From Anaerolineae bacterium (GTDB taxonomy: Bacteria; Chloroflexota; Anaerolineae; Anaerolineales; Villigracilaceae): a DNA stretch of 5,375 nt. Numbering within the stretch: the first letter of the stretch is position 1; each line of letters begins with the position of its first letter. Positions 1-5,156 of the stretch are shown here, one piece after another. The notes below the pieces were generated by a model, which did not search any database, was not told the DNA's origin, and saw only the letters and a program-made list of their open reading frames with translations. Where the stretch lies: NCBI GenBank assembly GCA_003484265.1, contig DNDO01000102.1:1-5375 (forward strand). The letters run 5' to 3'. Position numbers and translations under genes: made by a program.

Positions 1-306
1 CCAAAGACCGTTCGATAACTCATGCGCGGCTGGCACAATGACAAACGGAGTTGCTGTCGGGATAAGAGGTGTTGGGGTGGGGGGACCAACTTCGGTTTGA
101 GTAGGAAGCGGGGTGTTGGTCGGTTCTGCGGCGGCTTGTTGTGCCGCCTCCGCATTTTGCGCGGCGACGGTCAACGCGACGGCTTCCTGGATCTGTTGTT
201 GGATCTCTGCCGGATCTTGTGTCGCGGCTGGGGCGGGGGCGCACGCCGCGATTAAGACGATGCCTGCCATGATAAGGAAAGATACTCGTTTGATTGATGG
301 GTTCAT
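1..306 (-). CDS. Secreted lipoprotein, N-terminal part (truncated by window edge)
   Basis: The first 102 codons of a gene that continues past the left edge. The start ATG (306-304) has a good Shine-Dalgarno AAGGAG at 319-314, seven bases upstream. The product begins with a short positive stretch (K6, R7), a hydrophobic segment (about 8-21) and a lipobox LIAAC with the cysteine at residue 22. This is a type II signal peptide, so the mature protein should be lipid-anchored on the outer face of the membrane. Residues 32-62 are rich in Gln, Ala and Glu and likely helical. They are followed by a Thr/Pro linker (about 63-87, with PTPTP and PTATP), common in Chloroflexota surface proteins. The functional domain lies beyond the window, so no activity can be assigned; an Ig-like or ligand-binding domain would be typical but is a guess. 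The gene starts 20 bases after the kamA stop, which suggests co-transcription. Confidence 0.8.
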   Translation of the reverse strand, partial: MNPSIKRVSFLIMAGIVLIAACAPAPAATQDPAEIQQQIQEAVALTVAAQNAEAAQQAAAEPTNTPLPTQTEVGPPTPTPLIPTATPFVIVPAAHELSNGLW

Positions 307-326
307 TTTTGATCTCCTTCGAATGC

Positions 327-1664
327 TTATTTTTCGTTCTTTTTTGAACTGCCGTCGCCAATTCCGAGCGGCTGCCATTTCTTATCATCTTTGAGGCGGT
401 GCTGAATGCCCTGCCGGTCGTGTGTTTCATCGAAGCCTTCGGGTTTGATGAACATCTGATCGCCTTCAAGTAAGCCATGCACGCCAGCCTGACCAGGTTC
501 GAGGCGTTTCTCGCCTTTGAATTTGGCTGCGTCGCTGGGCATGTAATCGGTGGGTTCTTCGTAGCTTGTTACATAGCCTTCGTAGTTGCGCAGGATGACC
601 TTATGGTCGGACATGCTCAGGAGGTAGTTGGGCATGACGGGGATCTTACCGCCGCCGCCCGGCGCGTCGACGATGTATTGCGGGACGGCGTAGCCGGAGG
701 TATGTCCGCGCAAGCCTTCCATGATCTCGATGCCCTTCGCAACGGGTGTGCGGAAATGACCGGAGCCTTCGACGAGGTCGCATTGATAGAGGTAATAAGG
801 GCGCACGCGAATGCGGACAAGGTCCTGCACGAGTTGGCGCTGAATGTGGACGTTGTCGTTCACACCTGCCAGCAATACCGACTGGTTGCCCAACGGGATG
901 CCCACCCTGGACATGCGGTCGCAGGCTTCTTCCAGTTCTTTGGTGATTTCGTTCGAGTGATTGACATGGATATTGATCCACAACGGATGGAATTTTGCAA
1001 GCGTGTCGCATAATTCCTGTGTAATGCGCATCGGCATGAATACCGGCACGCGCGTTCCGAGACGGATGATCTCGATGTGCGGAATGTCACGCAGTTTGCC
1101 GAGCAATTCTTCGAGAACCTTGGGTGCCAGCACAAGCGGGTCGCCGCCGGAGAGCAGCACGTCGCGCACCTGGGGAGTGCGTTTGAGATACTCGATCTGC
1201 ATCTCGAACTCCTGGCGGTTGAACGTTTGACCGGGATCGCCCACGATGCGTGAGCGCGTGCAGTAACGGCAATACGATGCGCATTGAGTCGTAACCAGCA
1301 TTAGGACTCTGTCCGGATACCGATGGACCAGCCCGGGCACGGGAGAGTGGCGGTCTTCTGCAAGCGAGTCTTCCATCATGGCTGTGAAAGATTCCATCTC
1401 CTCCGCTACGGGGATGACCTGTTTGCGTGTCGGGTCATCGGGGTCGTTCGGGTCGATCAGGGAAATAAAGTAGGGCGTGATATCCACACGGAACAAGCCT
1501 TGTGTCTGTAGAGCCTTTCGTTCGGAATCGGTGAGCGGAAGGACTTTATCGATCTCTTCCGCACTGTTCAGGCGGTGACTTAACTGCCATCGCCAATCGT
1601 TCCACTTTTCATCGGGTACATCGGCATAAATTTTGGCGCGTTTTGAAACAAAGGGGGTGGACAT
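327..1664 (-). CDS. kamA: Lysine 2,3-aminomutase (radical SAM, PLP-dependent)
   Basis: A 445-residue cytoplasmic enzyme predicted to convert L-lysine to L-beta-lysine. Seen: the radical SAM cluster motif CxxxCxxC (C128, C132, C135) followed by R137; GGD at 173-175; the SAM/PLP region GNQ at 259-261; and the PLP-binding lysine K340 at the end of DAPGGGGK. The lysine-recognising aspartates known from Clostridium subterminale (D293, D330) are at D296 and D333. Glutamate 2,3-aminomutase differs at these sites, so lysine is the likely substrate. The N-terminal VPDEKWNDWRWQL is typical of full-length KamA rather than the shorter EpmB. None of the four zinc-site cysteines of the clostridial enzyme is present: residue 271 is Asn, and 376-384 has none where CNCDVC would be. 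Bacillus YodO shows the same loss. The start ATG has GGAGG five bases upstream, and an in-frame TAA lies seven codons upstream. Beta-lysine may feed an osmolyte, an antibiotic or lysine fermentation; no partner gene decides which. Confidence 0.95.
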   Translation of the reverse strand: MSTPFVSKRAKIYADVPDEKWNDWRWQLSHRLNSAEEIDKVLPLTDSERKALQTQGLFRVDITPYFISLIDPNDPDDPTRKQVIPVAEEMESFTAMMEDSLAEDRHSPVPGLVHRYPDRVLMLVTTQCASYCRYCTRSRIVGDPGQTFNRQEFEMQIEYLKRTPQVRDVLLSGGDPLVLAPKVLEELLGKLRDIPHIEIIRLGTRVPVFMPMRITQELCDTLAKFHPLWINIHVNHSNEITKELEEACDRMSRVGIPLGNQSVLLAGVNDNVHIQRQLVQDLVRIRVRPYYLYQCDLVEGSGHFRTPVAKGIEIMEGLRGHTSGYAVPQYIVDAPGGGGKIPVMPNYLLSMSDHKVILRNYEGYVTSYEEPTDYMPSDAAKFKGEKRLEPGQAGVHGLLEGDQMFIKPEGFDETHDRQGIQHRLKDDKKWQPLGIGDGSSKKNEK

Positions 1665-1754
1665 ATTTTCCTCCGGGTTTGATTAAGAGTTGGACAACTA
1701 TAAAACGACAAACACCTGCACGGTTATTTGTGGAGGATCGTGATCGGGTCTGAA

Positions 1755-1765
1755 GAACCCCGCAG
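1755..1765. repeat. Direct repeat GAACCCCGCAG, copy 1
   Basis: An exact 11-base match to 1844-1854, 89 bases apart start to start. This copy lies just downstream of the predicted kamA transcription start, inside the leader. ATCGGG precedes both copies: at 1743-1748 here, and directly abutting in copy 2. It could be an operator half of the divergent region; binding is inferred, not shown. Confidence 0.45.
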
Positions 1766-1784
1766 TCGTTAGATTCATAAAGGT

Positions 1785-1813
1785 ATTGTAAGAGCAAACA
1801 AAAAGCGGGTCAA
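1785..1813 (-). promoter_or_regulatory. Predicted housekeeping-sigma promoter of kamA
   Basis: On the minus strand, a -35 box TTGACC (1813-1808) and a -10 box TACAAT (1790-1785) are separated by exactly 17 bases. Each box matches five of six bases of the sigma-70 consensus. Transcription should begin near 1778, leaving a leader of about 114 bases before the kamA ATG at 1664. No known riboswitch fold was recognised in that leader. It does contain a 26-codon open frame starting at about the predicted transcript end, and one copy of the 11-base repeat. Confidence 0.7.
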
Positions 1814-1842
1814 TGTCCCATTCGTCGGGTTGCATTAAATCG

Positions 1843-1872
1843 GGAACCCCGCAGGCTTTATCGGTGTATAAC
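1843..1872 (+). promoter_or_regulatory. Possible promoter of the sigma/anti-sigma operon
   Basis: A -10-like TATAAC at 1867-1872 sits about 30 bases before the TTG start. The matching -35 position has GGAACC (1843-1848), which is not a housekeeping -35 but resembles the GGAAC -35 element recognised by many ECF sigma factors. ECF genes often transcribe themselves, so self-activation is plausible. The -10 is not a classic ECF type, so the assignment is tentative. Confidence 0.35.
1844..1854. repeat. Direct repeat GAACCCCGCAG, copy 2
   Basis: The second exact copy of the 11-base element. It lies about 30 bases upstream of the kamA -35 box and overlaps the position expected for the -35 element of the sigma gene promoter. 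The sequence just before it (CGGGAACCCCG, 1841-1851) has weak dyad symmetry. The position fits an autoregulatory or shared operator site. Confidence 0.45.
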
Positions 1873-1892
1873 ATATGAATTATGAGCTCTCC

Positions 1893-1896
1893 GGAG
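1893..1896 (+). promoter_or_regulatory. Shine-Dalgarno site fixing a TTG start
   Basis: GGAG lies seven bases before the TTG at 1904. An in-frame TGA at 1883-1885 closes the frame upstream, and no in-frame ATG exists near the expected N-terminus. The ATG at 1908 is out of frame. TTG at 1904 is therefore the best start. Confidence 0.7.
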
Positions 1897-1903
1897 AGAA
1901 TTA

Positions 1904-2464
1904 TTGGATGAATCCACTTTGATCCGCCGCGCCAGGACCGGCGATGCGGATGCTTGGGAGCCGCTTGTGAGCGCCCATCAGGATGCCGTTTTTCGGCTGT
2001 CCTATTTACTTCTTGGCGACCCCGATGATGCGGAGGATGTAGCACAGGAGACCTTTTTGCGTGCCTGGAATCATCTCGATCGGTTTGACACTGCGCGCCC
2101 GCTCCGCCCGTGGTTGTTAAGCATTGCCTCGAATCTGGCAAGCAACTGGCGGCGCTCCGCTGGAAGATATTTGTCTGCGTTGACACGCGCTTTTCGTTAT
2201 GAGCCGCCACCTGCGAGCATCGAGGAAACAAGCGCACAGCGTATGCAAGCCAGCGGATTATGGAAAGCCATTCAAACCCTGAATACAGCCGACCAACAGG
2301 CGGTATATCTGCGTTATTTTCTTGACCTGTCTGTTGCAGACACGGCTGATGCGTTGCAAATCGCTGAAGGGACGGTCAAGTCGCGCTTGAGCCGCGCGCT
2401 CAAGAAGCTGCAAAATATCATTCGAGAAGATTTTCCCATTCTTATCGAAGGACAAGAATCATGA
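1904..2464 (+). CDS. ECF-family RNA polymerase sigma factor (sigma-70 family)
   Basis: A 186-residue two-domain sigma factor of usual ECF length. Region 2 covers about residues 20-85: the core-binding segment contains DDAEDVAQETFLRAW (41-55), and the -10 recognition and melting helix includes RPWLLSIASNLASNWRR (68-84). After a linker (about 90-112), region 4 (about 114-171) carries a helix-turn-helix ending in EGTVKSRLSRALKKL, which reads the -35 element. The protein directs RNA polymerase to a small set of stress or envelope-response promoters. The start is TTG with GGAG seven bases upstream. Its stop overlaps the next gene's ATG (ATGA, 2461-2464), so the two are translationally coupled, typical of a sigma/anti-sigma pair. 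There is no extra C-terminal domain of the kind seen in ECF41-like factors. The inducing signal is unknown. Confidence 0.93.
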   Translation: MDESTLIRRARTGDADAWEPLVSAHQDAVFRLSYLLLGDPDDAEDVAQETFLRAWNHLDRFDTARPLRPWLLSIASNLASNWRRSAGRYLSALTRAFRYEPPPASIEETSAQRMQASGLWKAIQTLNTADQQAVYLRYFLDLSVADTADALQIAEGTVKSRLSRALKKLQNIIREDFPILIEGQES

Positions 2465-3243
2465 TGGATATCGAATTCGAGAACCAATTGCGCTCTATTG
2501 CAGCGGAGATGGAATATCCACCCACCCCTGATATTGCGGGACGATTCACAGCGCGCATCAAATCAACATTTCGTCCGCGCCTCTTTCCAAGGAAGTTGGC
2601 TTGGTCATTGACCGTTATGCTGGTACTACTATCAAGCCTGTTGCTCATCCCGCCAGCCCGTGCCGCGATCATCGAATTCATCCAAATTGGGATTGTGCGT
2701 ATCTTCCCTCAGCCGGTCGAGGATGTTGCACCAGATATTCAAAAACCCTCAACTGCCACGCCAAATGCAGAATTGCCATCATTGATCCCATTGCTCAATA
2801 AGATCTCTGGTGAAACAACTCTCGCGGGAGCGCAACGGACGGCTTCATACCCATTATTGCTCCCAACCCATCCCGAAGGGATCGGAGTACCGGACCATGT
2901 TTATGTCCAGGAATCTGAGGGAGAAATAACAGTCCTTGCCTGGATGGACTCTCAACAACCAGGGCGTGTTGAGATGAGTCTCCATTTTATTCCTGCAGGA
3001 CATTGGGCGATAAATAAGATGGGTCCCACTGTAATTGAAGAGACTGAAGTTAAAGGTCACCGCGCATTGTGGACGCAGGGATCCTATCCTTTGATAATGA
3101 GCAACGGAACTATTGACTTCATACGGTTGATAGAGGGTCATGTGTTGATCTGGACGAATGGGGACATTACCTATCGCCTCGAAACAGACCTGTCCGTTGA
3201 AGAGGCGGTCATGGTCGCAGAATCACTTGAACCAATAAGGTGA
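2461..3243 (+). CDS. Membrane protein with DUF4367-like domain, probable anti-sigma factor
   Basis: A 260-residue protein with a cytoplasmic N-terminus (about 1-45), one hydrophobic segment (about 46-64, ending before PPARA), and a large outer domain. The outer part has a Pro-rich linker (about 84-110), then a motif around AGAQRTASYPLLLP (122-135), and ends in YRLETDLSVEEAVMVAESL (238-256). This pattern is typical of DUF4367-type domains found in regulators encoded beside ECF sigma genes. It overlaps the sigma gene by ATGA, with AGGA eight bases before the ATG; Met2 is an alternative start. The inferred role is to hold the sigma factor at the membrane until an envelope signal frees it. The protein has no cysteine at all, so the HxxxCxxC zinc anti-sigma motif is absent and any sigma-binding surface must be of another type. 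Anti-sigma activity is inferred from position and topology. Confidence 0.72.
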   Translation: MMDIEFENQLRSIAAEMEYPPTPDIAGRFTARIKSTFRPRLFPRKLAWSLTVMLVLLSSLLLIPPARAAIIEFIQIGIVRIFPQPVEDVAPDIQKPSTATPNAELPSLIPLLNKISGETTLAGAQRTASYPLLLPTHPEGIGVPDHVYVQESEGEITVLAWMDSQQPGRVEMSLHFIPAGHWAINKMGPTVIEETEVKGHRALWTQGSYPLIMSNGTIDFIRLIEGHVLIWTNGDITYRLETDLSVEEAVMVAESLEPIR

Positions 3244-3330
3244 TTGGAACCAAACTTCCGCAGTACGTGTCGCCTGTCACATCAACAAATTTGATCGCTT
3301 TCATCAATTCAAAAAAAATTCCGCGTGTGC

Positions 3331-3368
3331 AATCGGACAATGATCTCTCGCTGTCCGATTTTTGTTTA
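3331..3368 (+). terminator. Intrinsic terminator of the sigma/anti-sigma operon
   Basis: A perfect 9-base inverted repeat (AATCGGACA at 3331-3339, TGTCCGATT at 3352-3360) with a 12-base loop is followed by a T-rich run (TTTTTGTTT from 3359-3367). It lies about 90 bases after the anti-sigma stop and just before the promoter of the next gene, so it separates the two plus-strand units. Confidence 0.85.
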
Positions 3369-3383
3369 CAGTGTGCAGCTTAA

Positions 3384-3411
3384 TTGGGTAAACTTGCGGT
3401 AATGATATTAT
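3384..3411 (+). promoter_or_regulatory. Predicted promoter of the ureohydrolase operon
   Basis: A -35-like TTGGGT (3384-3389) and a -10-like TATTAT (3406-3411) are 16 bases apart, placed between the terminator and the gene. The predicted start of transcription is near 3418, only a few bases before the ribosome site. This also argues against translation from the GTG at 3413. Confidence 0.5.
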
Positions 3412-3421
3412 CGTGAAAAAT

Positions 3422-3426
3422 GGAGG
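3422..3426 (+). promoter_or_regulatory. Shine-Dalgarno site that decides the ureohydrolase start
   Basis: GGAGG lies four bases before the ATG at 3431. The in-frame GTG at 3413 would give six more residues (VKNGGR region) but has no upstream ribosome site and would itself contain this GGAGG. The ATG at 3431 is preferred. Confidence 0.75.
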
Positions 3427-3430
3427 ACGC

Positions 3431-4324
3431 ATGACCGACCCCGTTTCAACTCATGGGCTATGGGCTGACCTTTATCGCCCAACCTTTTCCCCCGCTGATT
3501 CAGATTTTTCGATCATCGGCATTCCTTACGATGGCGCCGCGTGCGCGCGCAAAGGTGCGGCGCTTGGACCTGATAGGATGCGTTTTTGGTCTACGCATTT
3601 GACGCCGTTCAGTGAGGACCGCACGCGATTGGGTGACATCCGTATCGCGGATCTGGGGGATATTCCCATTTCGCATCAAGAGTCAGACTTTGAACTAATC
3701 CGCCAAAAAGTAGCGGGTCTGCCCAATATACCCATCATCCTCGGGGGTGACCATTCGGTCAGCATCCCTGTGTTACAGGCACAGCGAGAACGCTATAAGG
3801 ATCAACGACTCGGATTATTATGGGTGGACGCGCATCCTGATCTTTGTGATGAGTTCACCGGTTCAAAACTCTCACATGCCTGCACATTGCGCCGAGCGCT
3901 CGAATTCGGATATGATCCCAGCGAAATTTGCATGGTTGGTTTGCGCTCTTGGGAAGATCAAGAGATCGACCTGATAGAGAATGGGGGACTCAACGTTTAC
4001 ACGGCCGTGGAGGTCGCTGAGCGCGGAATGAGAAGTGTTGCTTCAAGTGTCCGTAGTAAGTTGAGCGATTGCGATGCCGTCCATATCTCACTGGACATTG
4101 ATTGTCTTGACCCAGCCTTTGCGCCAGGCACAGGCATTCCCGATGCAGGCGGTTTGAGCACGCGTGATGTGATAACCTTGTTCAGGGAATTAAGAGGCTT
4201 GCCTCTGATAGGAATGGACCTGGTCGAGGTTGCGCCGCCGCTTGACCCTTCTGAAGCGACGGTATTCGCTGCATTGAAGATCATTATGGAATATATTGCA
4301 GTGCATGCAAGAGAGAAACAATAG
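3431..4324 (+). CDS. Ureohydrolase, agmatinase/arginase family (di-manganese)
   Basis: A 297-residue cytoplasmic enzyme of the usual size for agmatinases such as SpeB. It hydrolyses a guanidino compound to an amine plus urea. All family metal-ligand motifs are seen: GGDHS (H108), DAHPD (D133, H135, D137) and SLDIDCLDP (D222, D224), which together bind two Mn2+. APGTGIPDAGG follows at 231-241. The N-terminal GIPYDG and KGAALGPDRMR segments (30-51) match the family's GPxxIR region, and VEVAPPLDPSEAT (265-277) supplies the conserved late Glu. H149 in SHACTLRR aligns with the catalytic histidine, but the usual agmatinase SHGT is changed to SHAC. Substrate is therefore uncertain: agmatine is the first guess, with arginine, guanidinobutyrate or another guanidine possible. 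It is first in a likely three-gene unit with two acetyltransferases, which could act on the amine product (inference). Confidence 0.88.
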   Translation: MTDPVSTHGLWADLYRPTFSPADSDFSIIGIPYDGAACARKGAALGPDRMRFWSTHLTPFSEDRTRLGDIRIADLGDIPISHQESDFELIRQKVAGLPNIPIILGGDHSVSIPVLQAQRERYKDQRLGLLWVDAHPDLCDEFTGSKLSHACTLRRALEFGYDPSEICMVGLRSWEDQEIDLIENGGLNVYTAVEVAERGMRSVASSVRSKLSDCDAVHISLDIDCLDPAFAPGTGIPDAGGLSTRDVITLFRELRGLPLIGMDLVEVAPPLDPSEATVFAALKIIMEYIAVHAREKQ

Positions 4325-4392
4325 TTGAAAACAAATGCCCGATCTGAGGCTTAGTCCCTTGTTGGATGGAAAGAATTGGAGAGGAGATATTG

Positions 4393-4698
4393 ATGGAAAT
4401 TAAGCTGAACGACCTTGAAATTACTCACAATCCCGCTGAAAACCGATTCGAAACGTGGATCGACGGCGAACTTTCAAAACTTGATTATATGGAAGATGGA
4501 GATACCATCGTCATGATGCACGTTGGTGTGAACCCGGCTCATCGCGGGCAGGGGGTGGCTGGAAGGGTAACGCAGGTCGCGCTCGAATATGCAAAAGAGA
4601 GATCCCTGCGCGTCATTCCCATGTGTTCTTATGTTGGGGCATATATCCGACGGCATCCCGAATATATCGAACTTACAAAACAGCACTCAAGCGAATGA
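4393..4698 (+). CDS. Small GNAT-like N-acetyltransferase (Acetyltransf_CG / YidJ type)
   Basis: A compact 101-residue protein. The ATG at 4393 has AGGAG (4382-4386) six bases upstream. An in-frame ATG at 4366 would add nine residues but lacks a comparable ribosome site. Seen: FETWIDGELSKLDY (19-32), the MHVGVNPAHRGQGVAGR segment (42-58) with the acetyl-CoA pyrophosphate loop RGQGVAGR (51-58), and the family signature around PMCSYVGAYIRRHPEY (76-91). C78 corresponds to the conserved cysteine proposed to take part in catalysis in plant and animal relatives. The family is widespread and its natural substrate is mostly unknown. It lies 68 bases after the ureohydrolase with no clear terminator between, and overlaps the next gene by ATGA. 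Confidence 0.87.
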   Translation: MEIKLNDLEITHNPAENRFETWIDGELSKLDYMEDGDTIVMMHVGVNPAHRGQGVAGRVTQVALEYAKERSLRVIPMCSYVGAYIRRHPEYIELTKQHSSE

Positions 4699-5156
4699 AC
4701 GAAGTTAACTTTCGATTGGCTCGTCATGATGACCTGCCTTCGATTGTCCGTCTATTGGCGGATGATGAGTTGGGAAGTCAGCGTGAACGCTATGAAGACC
4801 CATTGCCAGATTCCTATTTCAACGCATTCGAACAGATTGATATTGACCCGAACCATGAATTGATCGTCGCCGAAATTGACGGGGAAGTGATTGGCACTCT
4901 GCATCTGACATTTCTCCCGTCCATCAGCTTTCAAGGAGGGATGCGCGCACAAATTGAGTCCGTGCGCGTAGACAGGAAGTATCAGAGTCAGGGGATAGGA
5001 GGCAAAATGATGAAATGGACCATCGAACGGGCAAAGGCACGCGACGCACATCTTGTCCAGTTGACAACACATCATTCCAGGGAAGATTCGCACAGGTTTT
5101 ATCAGAGGCTGGGTTTCAAAGGGTCACATTTGGGGATGAAATTGAATTTGAAATAA
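4695..5156 (+). CDS. GNAT family N-acetyltransferase
   Basis: A 153-residue single-domain GNAT. The chosen ATG (4695-4697) overlaps the preceding stop as ATGA. A longer frame opens at 4623, but that would lie deep inside the upstream gene and add 24 residues without GNAT similarity. No strong Shine-Dalgarno precedes 4695, so translation probably depends on reinitiation. Seen: an N-terminal FRLARHDDLPSIVRLLADD (6-24); beta-strand LIVAEIDGEVIGTLHL (56-71); motif A with the acetyl-CoA loop QSQGIG (97-102) after SVRV; and the late SREDSHRFYQRLGF (128-141), which is typical of motif B with its tyrosine. It should transfer acetyl from acetyl-CoA to an amine; the substrate is not evident. Its neighbours suggest amino-acid or polyamine-type acceptors, but small GNATs are too diverse to decide. 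Confidence 0.88.
   Translation: MNEVNFRLARHDDLPSIVRLLADDELGSQRERYEDPLPDSYFNAFEQIDIDPNHELIVAEIDGEVIGTLHLTFLPSISFQGGMRAQIESVRVDRKYQSQGIGGKMMKWTIERAKARDAHLVQLTTHHSREDSHRFYQRLGFKGSHLGMKLNLK

Noticed and set aside
20..478. Minus-strand 152-codon frame across the kamA end and the lipoprotein
   Set aside because: It is out of frame with both the KamA C-terminus and the lipobox-bearing lipoprotein, and is very Arg/Ser-rich as shadow frames often are.
477..1013. Plus-strand open frame of 178 codons inside kamA
   Set aside because: Fully antisense to a gene with every KamA motif; long shadow frames are expected opposite such a conserved gene.
1665..1778. Lysine riboswitch in the kamA leader
   Set aside because: The leader is only about 114 bases and shows neither the multi-helix core nor a terminator/anti-terminator arrangement.
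1698..2237. Minus-strand open frame of 179 codons over the sigma gene and the divergent region
   Set aside because: It lies opposite the well-supported sigma factor, contains the kamA promoter, and its translation has no recognisable domain; it is a shadow frame.
4695..5156. AblB beta-lysine acetyltransferase
   Set aside because: AblB proteins are much longer (roughly 270 residues) and usually adjoin the mutase gene; this is a generic 153-residue GNAT three kilobases away on the other strand.
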